Under the pieces are notes generated by a model. It was not told the DNA's origin, did no database searches, and was given only the letters and a program-made list of their open reading frames with translations. A stretch of DNA of 59,053 nt from Tritrichomonas foetus (taxonomy: Eukaryota > Parabasalia > Tritrichomonadida > Tritrichomonadidae). Location: assembly GCA_001839685.1 (NCBI GenBank), contig MLAK01000692.1:17550-76602 (forward strand). The letters are read 5' to 3'. The position numbers and the translations under genes were made by a program. The number at the start of each line of letters is the position of its first letter. Position 1 is the stretch's first letter. Of the stretch, positions 38,865 to 48,953 are shown piece by piece.

Positions 38865-40178
38865 TTAAACTTGTTGGACAATTTTTTGACCAAGTGGACC
38901 TACAACAGGTGGATTATTTAGAGGTGGATATTGATAAACGCCTCCATTTGGATACACATTGTTATATGGATAATTCATTGGAGGATTATTTTGTGGATAA
39001 TAAATTTGTTGAGGATAGTATAAAGGTTGTACATATTGAACATTCGGAATTAATGCCTGTTGATTTTGATTTTGAACATTATAATAGCTATTATTGAGAC
39101 TTTGATGATTCTGGGGTTGATTTTGTACCTGGGTATTATTTGAAACTATCGGTGGTATGGAATTATCAAGATCATTCATATCTATGTTATTGTTTCTTCT
39201 GTGTAACCTCTTCCTGCGACAACATATACAACATTTGATAATAACTATAATAAAAGTAATAAATACCATTAAAAGAATAACGGTCGATATAATTTGATAA
39301 ATGATATCACCAAAGAAATTATCATCATCATATTCGTCATCTCTCTCATAATCATAATATCTAGATTTTGTTGGAGTTTTAACTTGGGGACTAGATGCAT
39401 ATGTATTGGTTTTCGGAACACTATTAGGTGTATTAATGATAGTGCTTGTCTGTTGTATTGCTTCCTGAGTAGGCTCATTCGTTGAATTTGTTGGAGAATA
39501 GTCTTCTTCTAATAAAACAGTATTTTTAAGAATTGTATTCACACGGATAGATGTTGAATGATAAGGAAGTGGAATTGAGTTCACTTCTTGAATAGTTTTG
39601 ATATGAACATAATTGGATAAATGTGTTGCATCTGTGTTCCAGTGATAAAGAATACTTGATTTAAAATGGATTTCTGAACTATTTTTACCTGAAAGAGCAA
39701 AATTTGTTGGTGTATTATCTATAGATATGATTTTAAGCTCATCAGAATTCTTTTCTGTGTCTGTTTTAATCAATGTCATTGATGGATGACCAACATGCAA
39801 AGAACAAATATTTTGATTATTTTTGATAGTTACATTATATCCTTTAGATTGATTCATTCTGAAATCACTGTGAGATGCAGTTGATAAAAATATTTTTGAA
39901 CATTGTGATGGAATTTGAGTGATCAAAATCATATCTTCATCAATATGCTGTTCCAATTTTGCTGTTCCTCCATATGGGAAATATCCACCATATGACACCT
40001 TTCCTGATGATGGGGTAATTTCGTTTTCATAAATATCGTAAAATCGAACTTTTGATGATATCTCTATTTTTTCCTTGAACAAGATTAACGCGTGTCTGGG
40101 AATATCGATTATTTGTGTTCCATCTTCAACCAACATAACATTGCAGATGGATAGACAAGAAAGCAGGAAAACAAACAT
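38865..40178 (-). CDS. Type I membrane protein with signal peptide and Pro/Tyr/Gln/Asn-rich cytosolic tail
   Basis: 437 residues. The N-terminal MFVFLLSCLSICNVMLVEDG looks like a cleavable signal peptide. A roughly 225-residue beta-rich ectodomain follows with several NxS/T sites, then a Ser/Thr/Pro linker and an acidic YYDYERDDEYDDDNFFGD stretch. A single membrane span (about 293-318, IISTVILLMVFITFIIVIIK) is followed by a Cys/Arg stop-transfer (CCICCRRKRLHRR). The tail is rich in Pro, Tyr, Gln and Asn (YPQQIYYPQNNPPMNYPYNN). This plan fits a trichomonad surface or lysosomal type I protein. I recognise no ectodomain family. The CCICC cluster may be palmitoylated (inference). Confidence 0.8.
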   Translation of the reverse strand: MFVFLLSCLSICNVMLVEDGTQIIDIPRHALILFKEKIEISSKVRFYDIYENEITPSSGKVSYGGYFPYGGTAKLEQHIDEDMILITQIPSQCSKIFLSTASHSDFRMNQSKGYNVTIKNNQNICSLHVGHPSMTLIKTDTEKNSDELKIISIDNTPTNFALSGKNSSEIHFKSSILYHWNTDATHLSNYVHIKTIQEVNSIPLPYHSTSIRVNTILKNTVLLEEDYSPTNSTNEPTQEAIQQTSTIINTPNSVPKTNTYASSPQVKTPTKSRYYDYERDDEYDDDNFFGDIIYQIISTVILLMVFITFIIVIIKCCICCRRKRLHRRNNNIDMNDLDNSIPPIVSNNTQVQNQPQNHQSLNNSYYNVQNQNQQALIPNVQYVQPLYYPQQIYYPQNNPPMNYPYNNVYPNGGVYQYPPLNNPPVVGPLGQKIVQQV

Positions 40179-40428
40179 TCAATATAAATGCTTTGAATTT
40201 TTGATGATGAATTAGTTCACAGTAAAACATGATCGTATCAAATTAATTCAAAACTTTGATGCTTATCCTCGATAAGTTCTCACAAATATTTTATCCTCTA
40301 AGAAAATAAAATATTTTTGTCAAATTCATCTATCATTTTTCGGAACTATAGCGCTTGGCTTATCACTATTTTCTCAATATACCGTAAATATTTGATATAA
40401 ATTCCGAAACGATCATTTATTTGTATAC
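40179..40428. other. Upstream flank of the type I membrane-protein gene
   Basis: AT-rich DNA between the start of the minus-strand membrane-protein gene and the inverted-repeat element. No gene seen. Confidence 0.45.
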
Positions 40429-40465
40429 TTAAGGGCATAGTTTAGCAAGAGATGGTTATATTTAT
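40429..40465 (+). repeat. Left terminal inverted repeat
   Basis: 37 bp, exact reverse complement of 41773-41809. Starts TTAAGGGCATAG and ends GGTTATATTTAT. Confidence 0.95.
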
Positions 40466-40832
40466 TTGAGAGAAATAGGTTGTTTATCGATATCTTCGGG
40501 AAAAATTTATGAAATCAATTGTTAACTTAGTTTAAAGAATATATAGACGTAGTTAATAAAGATAAAATCATAATAATAATTTATTTCGTTTTTATTCCAC
40601 ACTTTTAGATGACATGCTTGTGGGAATTGAAACTTTTTATAAGTGTTCACAATTTACAAAATAATTAACAGAATATTTAGTAAATATAAAATAGAATTAT
40701 CTTTTTATTTTATCTATAATATTTTAATATATGCTGATATAGCTTTTTTTATTTGATTTATTATATGATATATTGTTTTCAGCATATTATATTGGAGTGA
40801 AAAGTGGATTCATTAAAAAAAGAAGAAAATGA

Positions 40833-40973
40833 TTGAAAAAATTGAATGCTATTCAAAGAAAAAATTTTTATCATTCATCTGAGTACTTCGAATATAGAAA
40901 AGCATTGCGAAAACAAATCAAAAAACCATTAGACATGAAAGCATCTCTTTATAAACCCAATCCCTACATCTAG
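40833..40973 (+). pseudogene. Coding-like relic inside the inverted-repeat element (left part)
   Basis: An open stretch of 46 codons reads LNAIQRKNFYHSSEYFEYRK, continues ALRKQIKKPLDMKASLYKPN and ends PYI plus TAG at 40971-40973. No start codon; preceded by stops. The composition is protein-like. It may be a remnant of the element's protein. No family recognised. Confidence 0.35.
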
Positions 40974-41551
40974 AGTTAACCAGTAAATGAAATAATTATA
41001 TGATTAGTAAAAATTATTAGTTTCCTATTTTTCCCAGTAACAGACATTTCAAGTCCTAAATTTTACATATCAAATTATCTTGTGAATTTCAGAAAGATAG
41101 ATAATGACTATAATAAAAAAAATTGAATGAAAATAAAATATGAATAAATTTAATTTGATTGAAATCATTAATATTATTATTTTACATCTTATGCAGCTAT
41201 TAACTAATAATATAATATATATTATTACAATATTAACACTATATTAATTAGATATCAAAAGATATTTCAAATATAAATTTTCTGATGGTAACTTTTTCAG
41301 AAAATGATTATTTTTAATTTGTGAGGCCCCAAAAATGGACTGTTTAAAACATCTTTATCCAATTTATTTTCTGCATATAATAATAAATAAATTTAATTAC
41401 CCATTAGAATACAAATACAAATACATAGCAACAATATAAGAATTATTTATATCTTCCAGTTGGGGATACTTAAACAACCAATTTTAAAAAATTTATTCCG
41501 GCATAATCTTAATCTATCAAAAATCGTTAGCAGGCAACTTAAATCATTCAT

Positions 41552-41763
41552 ATGGATGTCTACAACTTGACGTCGAGCTTTCTCAGCCACGAAAAAATAA
41601 TTGATGATGGAATCTTCATTTCTCATGATGATAACATTTAACTGATATTTCAGATTTACCAGCTATAATAAAACTATAAAATCATATTTAGGACATCGAA
41701 CGGGTTTTTGGGATTACATTTTTCTATTTAATTGGAATGTTTGACCATCCATGGAGAAATTAA
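41552..41763 (+). pseudogene. Coding-like relic inside the inverted-repeat element (right part)
   Basis: Frame A (41552-41641): MDVYNLTSSFLSHEKIIDDG, then IFISHDDNI and a stop. Frame B (41644-41763): DISDLPAIIKL, stop, NHI, stop, DIERVFGITFFYLIGMFDHP, then WRN and a stop just before the right terminal repeat. Two in-frame stops and one frame change mark decay. IERVFG is reminiscent of a motif in some DDE transposases, but this is too short to assign. Confidence 0.4.
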
Positions 41764-41772
41764 GGCCAAAAT

Positions 41773-41809
41773 ATAAATATAACCATCTCTTGCTAAACTA
41801 TGCCCTTAA
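41773..41809 (-). repeat. Right terminal inverted repeat
   Basis: 37 bp, exact reverse complement of 40429-40465. Confidence 0.95.
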
Positions 41810-42548
41810 ATGATCCTCTCAACTTTTTAAATCTTCATGTCTTTATCAAATGAATTTTTTTTTTCAATGGTTGAATCCCTTACAGAAAAAGTTTGATTTC
41901 GATACGAAGTCGATTATATTTTGAGAATAGATTTAAATGACACTTTTCTTCACCGATATTTAAATTTTTTCCGGATAAAAAATCATTATTTTATATCGCA
42001 AAATATTGTCATGTGGCTGGATGATTTCACAAAAATATAATTCGCCTTGCCACCAAAATCAAATGAATCATTTGATGAATTTTCCAGAATTATGCATTTA
42101 GCTTTATAAATATAATCGGTATGATTTAAACAAGGATAATAATGTACACTTATAAACAATATAAAAATCATCAAATATATAAATTCATTTAAAATTTGAC
42201 AATTTTTGAGTATATCTCACAATTTCTATTACTGTTAGTTTTTATATAACCAATTATATCGTATGCATGAGTAAATAGCTAACATCAAAATTTATTTAAT
42301 AATTTTTTTGTTTTTTTCCTCTAATTGATTGGGCCATGATGATTTTTGTTAGCTATTTAAAGAAAAACGAGTTTCTTTTCATTGACAAATCGTCTCCCAT
42401 CATCATTCGTGATCAGGATAATTAAACTAAATTGAGAATCTCTCTCAACCATTTATACTATCAAAAAGTTTAGAATCTTTATTTAATTTTATTCAGTTTC
42501 TCATTTCACGAAATCAACTTTTTGTGTGGTTTCGTTAATTCGAGGTGA
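41810..42548. other. Upstream flank of the giant disordered protein gene; no gene supported
   Basis: About 740 bp. A 62-codon minus frame (41986-42174) has a hydrophobic start and then NSSNDSFDFGGKANYIFVKS; it could be a truncated secreted-protein relic but ends without support. Confidence 0.4.
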
Positions 42549-45500
42549 ATGAGTGATGATAATCCCGCCAACATTAAACTCGACGCAAAGAAACCAGTAA
42601 TTCATTTTTCCTCTACTAATAATGAAGGAAAGACAGATAAAATCAAATATAAAACAAATCAGCCAGATCCAAATTTACGCATCTCTCATTTTCCTAAAAA
42701 TAACGAAAACGATCACCAAAGCAGCGACACAAGTCTTAGAAATGATTCAAAAAATTATTCGCCAATCAATTATGGGGATTCTTTATCTGCAAGAAGATAT
42801 CAAAATTCGAATAATTCCGAAAGCGATGCCAATTCTCAAGCACATCTACAAAGAAGAGATTATGATGTAGAAAAAACTACTCTGGCCCCACAAAGTCCTC
42901 ATTCTCCATACAGTCCTCCTTCTCGTCAAGATATTAAATCTGAAGAAGAAGAAGAACAAAATGACCAAATACCTCACAAAGTTGTTCATATTAATGATGA
43001 ATATAAATATTCTTCACATAAATTAAAAAATGAAAATGAAGACAATCAAAATGATCAAAAAACACTTGAATTATATATTTTACAAAAACCAAAAATTGAA
43101 AATGATGATTTGAATTCAGGTGATCAAAAAACAGATCAAAACAAAAAAAAGTCACATCATGTTGATCAAAAAGAGCTCGATGCAAGAGCAGCACGATTGA
43201 ATGCATTAAACAGAAAAAGATTTGAAAAGAAAAATATTAAAACTCGATATTCTTCAACTGATTCAACATTAAATATCCATCTTTCTTCAGAAACGTCATT
43301 TGAATTTGAAAAGTCTCGGAAAAACGCGCAGAAACAAACAGACGGTCCTTCTTATTCAGCACGGGGCTTTTCACCAAGCTCACAATCAAGTTTGGTAATC
43401 GATGATAAAACTTTTTCCAATGTGTGTAAAAAAATTGATTTCAAAAATAATAAGGAAAATATACAATTAATAAATTCATCAGAATCAAGTGGAAGAATTC
43501 TTGAAATGTCTTCTTCAGCTTCACATAGAACTAAAAAATTAGAATTGAAGCAAAAAAATGAACAAAATTTTGTTTCACCAATCACTGAAGTTGCAAATCG
43601 TATTCAAAAAATGGAAAAGAAAGAAAGTGCTATTCATCAACATAAGTACAAACATATCGAACCAAATGAAAAAGATCAAACCGATCAAAAGAATGATCCA
43701 AAAGTTTTTAATCGAGTTATCTTGTCTGATTTTAGCAAACCTCGCGAAGAAGATAAAAATAAAGAAAATGAATCTTATTACAAAACAAGGAAAAACAACA
43801 CAAGTGTGATATCCGAAACTAATCCCGTTCACAAAACAGACAAAAATATAAAAGAACAAAATAAAAACAAAAATAAACAAAAAAGTAGAGAAATCCAGAA
43901 AAAAATTCGCAATAAAAAAGAATTTATTGATAATAATGGTGATAATGAAATCGAGGATGAAGTAGATGTAAAGAAACCCAGAAGGAAAAGTGCATCACCA
44001 ACAAATAAAAATCGAAACAAAACATTTTTGAATGATAAGCAAATAATGAAAAGGAGAAACAGTGAAAAATCTTTAGAATTTCCGAAATCAAATAGAAGCA
44101 GTCCTAAAAACATGAAGAAAAAGGGAAATTCCATTAAACCAACAAAAGAAAAAATGAAAACCAAAACATCTATGAAACTGAAAGACACTTCCAAGAATAT
44201 TAATGATTCTGAAGAAGAAAATGAAATTGATAAAAATGTGCATATTTCTTCAGAATCTTACAATTCTTCACATCATCAATTGCATAACTCAACCACTAAT
44301 TCAAACCATGATTCTCATCATTATTCAGAACATAATATAAGTCATAAATCAAATCAGGATTCTAATCGCAATTCACAACACAATTCAGATCATAAGTCAG
44401 ATCATACTTTACATATTTCATCAAGTTCTCCGTCGAGTAACCAAAAAAATAAAAGTTCACCTAGAATAGATAACCTTCAACTTGCTTATCAAAGTTCCGA
44501 ATTATTAAGTCAAACAGATTTAAATGATGAATTGGATGAACATTCTGATCGAATCGTTGCATTTCATTCAAATGACCTTTTTGGTCATGAAAAAATTCTT
44601 AATAGTGACTCAGGTGACATTGATCATCAGAATTCAAATCATGAAGAATCAAGTGAAAAACAACTATTACCTACTGGTTCCAGCAAAGAAACTATAGAAA
44701 TCAAAAACGAAACAAGAAATGGAACTTTGCAATATGCTTTCCAAAGTTCTGATGACCAAGAAAATGATTTTGATACTGATCAGAATATGAATCCAAAAAG
44801 AGTTATTTCCTACTACTCAGATGGAGTAGACAATCCAGAAAATGAAATCAGAATCATATCTCGTGGGACTGTAAAAGAACAATCAGAAAAAGAACAGACA
44901 GAGAAAGAACAATCAGNNNNNNNNNNNNNNNNNNNNNNNNNNNNNNNNNNNNNNNNNNNNNNNNNNNNNNNNNNNNNNNNNNNNNNNNNNNNNNNNNNNN
45001 NNNNNNNNNNNNNNNNNNNNNNNNNNNNNNNNNNNNNNNNNNNNNNNNNNNNNNNNNNNNNNNNNNNNNNNNNNNNNNNNNNNNNNNNNNNNNNNNNNNN
45101 NNNNNNNNNNNNNNNNNNNNNNNNNNNNNNNNNNNNNNNNNNNNNNNNNNNNNNNNNNNNNNNNNNNNNNNNNNNNNNNNNNNNNNNNNNNNNNNNNNNN
45201 NNNNNNNNNNNNNNNNNNNNNNNNNNNNNNNNNNNNNNNNNNNNNNNNNNNNNNNNNNNNNNNNNNNNNNNNNNNNNNNNNNNNNNNNNNNNNNNNNNNN
45301 NNNNNNNNNNNNNNNNNNNNNNNNNNNNNNNNNNNNNNNNNNNNNNNNNNNNNNNNNNNNNNNNNNNNNNNNNNNNNNNNNNNNNNNNNNNNNNNNNNNN
45401 NNNNNNNNNNNNNNNNNNNNNNNNNNNNNNNNNNNNNNNNNNNNNNNNNNNNNNNNNNNNNNNNNNNNNNNNNNNNNNNNNNNNNNNNNNNNNNNNNNNN

Positions 45501-48005
45501 NNNNNNNNAGAGAAAGAACAATCAGGAAAAGAGCAGATAGAGAAAGAAACAATCAACAGTTCAACAGTAAATACTCAACAATCAACACCAAGTGAACTTT
45601 CAAGTCGGACTTTTAATCGCGAATCAACAGCTTCGCTTGCTGACACAAGTGTTATGATTCAAAATGAGTCGGATTATGCTCAAGAAGATCAACAACGTGA
45701 TTTAATACCAACCAACAACGAAAACAACGACCACAATCTTCAACAAGACAATGTTTCTCCAATAGAAATTAAAGCAGAGAAAGAAAATCAAGAATCAATA
45801 CAAGAAGAGAAAAAAGTTACCAATGAATCAAGCAAAATTAATTTTGTTGAAGGACTTCTTGACTCATCAAGTGATAGAAGAAGTGAAAAAGCTGATTCCT
45901 TAAGTGACAATGAAAATATTAAAGAAATCGAAGAAAAAGTTTTGAGTAATAAATTGAAGGAAAATTCTTCTGCTTCAGTTTCACGCTCATTCTCTACCTC
46001 TTCGAGCTCGAGCACTTCTTCTTCATCCTCATCCTCATCGAAAAAATACGAAGATGCTGTTGTTCAAACAAGTGCTCATGAAAATCAATTAATTAATGTT
46101 GAAGTACAAAATATCAACAGTGAAAATATAATTTTATCAGAAAATAAGACTTCTACTTCAGAGACCTTAATTCAGGAACAAGAAAAATTCGAACCCCGTG
46201 ATAAGAAAAATAAGCATCACAAATCACGTTATCATCGAAAGCATGATCATTCAAAATCACATTCACATCATTCCCACCATTCCCACTCTAAACCAGAAAA
46301 GAAAATTGAATCTCACCATTCGCACAGTCATTCTAAACCCGGAAACAATGGAAAAAGGCATCACAGATCACGAAAAGACTCACTAACAATTGAAAAAAGT
46401 GATAACGAGAAGCATATTTTGAAAAGTGATGAAAAATTGACAAATGTGATTCCAATGATTCCGATTGAAGAAGATGAAATTCTCCCACTAGATGAAGAAC
46501 TTTTACCAGCAGCCACAGCCCAAGCAATTCGAACAGCAAACAAAATTGGAACTAATCACGAGGAAAACTTTGATCCACGAAAATGGTACCAATCAATTCA
46601 CCAAGATTCTTCTGGAAATCATTTAAGAACCACTTTCCGAACCCATGATGATAACAACAATAATGATTTTGAGAATGACGTTTATGAAGAAGAAGACAAA
46701 AATGAATATTATGAATACGAGTATGAATATGAATATGAAGAAGAGGAAGATGAATATGATGAAGATGGAATTCCTCAAAAAGCAAAGAAAATCGAATATT
46801 CACTTTTTAAACCTAGAAAGAACCATTCACCCGCTAAAACATATAAACGTCGAAGAGAATCCCCTTCACAAAGTACAAACCGCAATAAAATTAATAAAAG
46901 TTCCAAATTAGATTCAACACAACGAGATAATAGCAATCTAATTCATAATCAAAATGATAATTCTGCTCCAACGATGAGAGTTGTTTCGAGACATGGTCAA
47001 CGAAATCACCAAACTGCACCATTAACTACACCAAAATTACAAATGAGAAATCAAACTTCTTTATCTCCACGAACAGTTCTTATTTCTCCATTTAATGATA
47101 TAATAAATCGCTTTTTAAGTGCACCTGACAAATATGACAGCGAAAAAGATTTGACACCCACAAAATCGCGATTCCTTGAACCCGGTTCAAATGATGTATT
47201 TCTCTCTGAAAATCCATCTCCTTTTGTTTCTTTGGCTGGAGTTATGCCAATGACTTCATTAAATCGCACTTTTGCAAATAATAATTCACCACCTTCTCCT
47301 CAAATTGCGAAAACAACAAGAACAGTTCGAAATTTGTCTAATTTCCCAACAAAACAAGTCACTCCACAAAGAACTGTAATAAGTACTGGTAAACAAATAA
47401 ATAGTTCTACTTCAAAAACAACTGCAAAAATGTCACCAAAGACTGAAACAGCGAAATCAATTAAAGCTAAAGTTGCTAAATCTGGAAAACATGAAACGAA
47501 AAAAGACATTAAAGTCACACATCAACATCATAATCGTGATTCAGATAAAACTGTTTTACCAACAGACAAGTTAACTAAAAAACAAACCATTGTTTTAAAC
47601 ACTTCTAATTCCCCACATCACTCACATACACCACATGAACAAATGACTCAGCAAGTTAGTTCACCACACCTGCATGAAAATAGACATAAAACTCAACCCC
47701 AGCAAGTTCCACAAAGTTCACACCAACATTCGCGCAACCATTCACCAAACACACACAATTCACCAAATATGCATTCCTCGAACACGCATCAAAAGAATAC
47801 TGTTCCTTTTAATGAAATAATTCATACACCACAGCTCACACATAATCACAAAGGAAAAGCAACTCCAGTTACATCACTTGTTTCTAAGCCTTCACCGCCA
47901 TCACCTTTGCCTACACAGGAAACAACAGAAAAACATCAAATTCCTGGATCAACTCGATCGATTAAAGTAACAAAGGAGACACGAAAAACGATCCGATTTT
48001 TATAG
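42549..48005 (+). CDS. Giant intrinsically disordered, repeat-containing protein (sequence gap inside)
   Basis: About 1818 residues including a 592-base run of N (44917-45508). The protein is almost wholly low-complexity: Ser, Asn, Lys, Glu, Gln and His rich. Features in order are a Ser/Asn/Asp/Lys-rich N-terminal third; KEQ(S/T)E pentapeptide repeats on both sides of the gap (KEQSEKEQTEKEQS before, EKEQSGKEQIEKE after); a Ser run near 1150 (SFSTSSSSSTSSSSSSSS); a His-rich block (HDHSKSHSHHSHHSHSKPEK); an acidic Tyr/Glu block (NEYYEYEYEYEYEEEEDEYD); and a Ser/Thr/Pro/His-rich basic C-terminus. The frame stays open across the gap. No folded domain or membrane span is visible. Function unknown; a cytoskeletal, nuclear or condensate scaffold is possible. 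Confidence 0.75.
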   Translation: MSDDNPANIKLDAKKPVIHFSSTNNEGKTDKIKYKTNQPDPNLRISHFPKNNENDHQSSDTSLRNDSKNYSPINYGDSLSARRYQNSNNSESDANSQAHLQRRDYDVEKTTLAPQSPHSPYSPPSRQDIKSEEEEEQNDQIPHKVVHINDEYKYSSHKLKNENEDNQNDQKTLELYILQKPKIENDDLNSGDQKTDQNKKKSHHVDQKELDARAARLNALNRKRFEKKNIKTRYSSTDSTLNIHLSSETSFEFEKSRKNAQKQTDGPSYSARGFSPSSQSSLVIDDKTFSNVCKKIDFKNNKENIQLINSSESSGRILEMSSSASHRTKKLELKQKNEQNFVSPITEVANRIQKMEKKESAIHQHKYKHIEPNEKDQTDQKNDPKVFNRVILSDFSKPREEDKNKENESYYKTRKNNTSVISETNPVHKTDKNIKEQNKNKNKQKSREIQKKIRNKKEFIDNNGDNEIEDEVDVKKPRRKSASPTNKNRNKTFLNDKQIMKRRNSEKSLEFPKSNRSSPKNMKKKGNSIKPTKEKMKTKTSMKLKDTSKNINDSEEENEIDKNVHISSESYNSSHHQLHNSTTNSNHDSHHYSEHNISHKSNQDSNRNSQHNSDHKSDHTLHISSSSPSSNQKNKSSPRIDNLQLAYQSSELLSQTDLNDELDEHSDRIVAFHSNDLFGHEKILNSDSGDIDHQNSNHEESSEKQLLPTGSSKETIEIKNETRNGTLQYAFQSSDDQENDFDTDQNMNPKRVISYYSDGVDNPENEIRIISRGTVKEQSEKEQTEKEQSXXXXXXXXXXXXXXXXXXXXXXXXXXXXXXXXXXXXXXXXXXXXXXXXXXXXXXXXXXXXXXXXXXXXXXXXXXXXXXXXXXXXXXXXXXXXXXXXXXXXXXXXXXXXXXXXXXXXXXXXXXXXXXXXXXXXXXXXXXXXXXXXXXXXXXXXXXXXXXXXXXXXXXXXXXXXXXXXXXXXXXXXXXXXXXXXXXXXXXEKEQSGKEQIEKETINSSTVNTQQSTPSELSSRTFNRESTASLADTSVMIQNESDYAQEDQQRDLIPTNNENNDHNLQQDNVSPIEIKAEKENQESIQEEKKVTNESSKINFVEGLLDSSSDRRSEKADSLSDNENIKEIEEKVLSNKLKENSSASVSRSFSTSSSSSTSSSSSSSSKKYEDAVVQTSAHENQLINVEVQNINSENIILSENKTSTSETLIQEQEKFEPRDKKNKHHKSRYHRKHDHSKSHSHHSHHSHSKPEKKIESHHSHSHSKPGNNGKRHHRSRKDSLTIEKSDNEKHILKSDEKLTNVIPMIPIEEDEILPLDEELLPAATAQAIRTANKIGTNHEENFDPRKWYQSIHQDSSGNHLRTTFRTHDDNNNNDFENDVYEEEDKNEYYEYEYEYEYEEEEDEYDEDGIPQKAKKIEYSLFKPRKNHSPAKTYKRRRESPSQSTNRNKINKSSKLDSTQRDNSNLIHNQNDNSAPTMRVVSRHGQRNHQTAPLTTPKLQMRNQTSLSPRTVLISPFNDIINRFLSAPDKYDSEKDLTPTKSRFLEPGSNDVFLSENPSPFVSLAGVMPMTSLNRTFANNNSPPSPQIAKTTRTVRNLSNFPTKQVTPQRTVISTGKQINSSTSKTTAKMSPKTETAKSIKAKVAKSGKHETKKDIKVTHQHHNRDSDKTVLPTDKLTKKQTIVLNTSNSPHHSHTPHEQMTQQVSSPHLHENRHKTQPQQVPQSSHQHSRNHSPNTHNSPNMHSSNTHQKNTVPFNEIIHTPQLTHNHKGKATPVTSLVSKPSPPSPLPTQETTEKHQIPGSTRSIKVTKETRKTIRFL
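44872..45550 (+). repeat. 15-bp coding tandem repeat (KEQ(S/T)E) collapsed into an assembly gap
   Basis: Flanks of the N-run carry imperfect copies of a 15-bp unit of the form AAAGAACAATCAGAG. The repeat pattern on both sides implies that the undetermined 592 bases are more of the same array, so its true length is unknown. Confidence 0.8.
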
Positions 48006-48785
48006 AACCAATTTTTATTTGTATTTGTAATAAAATTGCCCGATTAATTTTTTGCTTTATAATAACTGTTTTCATCTTTGGATGTGCATAGTTCACAATT
48101 ACAACGCACATAGGAATAGGAATATCTACTGTCTTTTCTTCCTATATTTGTACACTAATAATTAATTGATATATTTAATTCTTTCAAATGGCATTAAAAT
48201 ATTCGTAAGATCATCAAGATTCCCTCAGATCTCCATAAAAAATCTGTAAATGTTATTTATTTTCATATATATTATTTAACAACGATAAGAAAGTTGATGT
48301 GAGAAAAGTAAGAAAATTCTGTTAACTGGGTTTCGAGATTGATTTGCATCTTAATGTCACTTCAATATTTTCTGATTTTAACATGATCATATTCATATCC
48401 ATTATCTAACAATTACTCCATAGAAATATTATGCTTTCTCATGTATGGATGATTTAAAATATTAAAAAATAATTGAGAGCATTTTGTAGTTTCCAGTAGA
48501 GGCATAGTTCCCTTAATTGAAGGAAAAAAGACAAAAAGAAAAAAACTGGTCTCTTTTGATGGAAAATAAAATGACAATTTCACTTTTCACTGTTGATGAA
48601 AAATGTGGGTAAAAAATCGATATGACCAAATATAAATTGAATAAAAATCAAAGAATTCTGGAAATAACTTTCTGTTAAGAAGCTCCTTATTTTATTTCCA
48701 TATAAATTCTTGTTTCCAAATTCATAATAAATGAAATATTCAATTTTAGAAAAAAAAAATAACCAATTTCGAGAAATTTCATTAA
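48006..48785. other. 3' flank of the giant gene; no gene seen
   Basis: About 780 bp of AT-rich DNA. A GGCATAGTTCCCTTAA word near 48499 recalls the terminus of the inverted-repeat element but has no partner. Confidence 0.4.
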
Positions 48786-48953
48786 TCAACACTCCTAAAA
48801 TTAATAACATATATTATAGGCACGGCTTATGAACAGTTTTATGGTCAAGATACTGCTCCCAATGGGCAAAAAATATTCATAAGTCGCAACAATAAATATA
48901 AAGTGAGACAGGTAATACCTCAGTTTTCTTGTGAACACTTTTCAATAATTTAA
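48786..48953 (+). pseudogene. Possible coding relic
   Basis: An open stretch between stops reads ITYIIGTAYEQFYGQDTAPN, then GQKIFISRNNKYKVRQVIPQ, then FSCEHFSII and TAA at 48951-48953. GC content rises locally and the peptide is protein-like. No start codon and no continuation on either side. Family unrecognised; a fragment of a large surface-protein gene is one possibility. Confidence 0.3.

Larger units (their letters stand above)
40429..41809. mobile_element. Inverted-repeat DNA element, 1381 bp, with TTAA at both ends
   Basis: Left terminus 40429-40465 and right terminus 41773-41809 are perfect 37-bp inverted repeats, beginning TTAAGGGCATAGTTTAGCAA when read inward from either end. The outer four bases are TTAA on both sides and can be read as a target-site duplication, giving an element of GGGCATAG...CTATGCCC. 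TTAA targeting is a hallmark of piggyBac-type transposons, but no intact transposase is present, so the family is not settled. Decayed coding blocks occur inside (40833-40973 and 41552-41763). Perfect terminal identity suggests recent mobility or selection by a trans-acting transposase. It sits in the divergent gap between two genes. Confidence 0.8.

Noticed and set aside
41986..42174. 62-codon minus-strand ORF with signal-like start
   Set aside because: Stops abruptly and neighbouring frames do not continue it; evidence too thin for a feature.
44813..45556. Three overlapping minus-strand ORFs across the N-run
   Set aside because: They are open only because undetermined bases contain no stops, plus the antisense of a 15-bp repeat.
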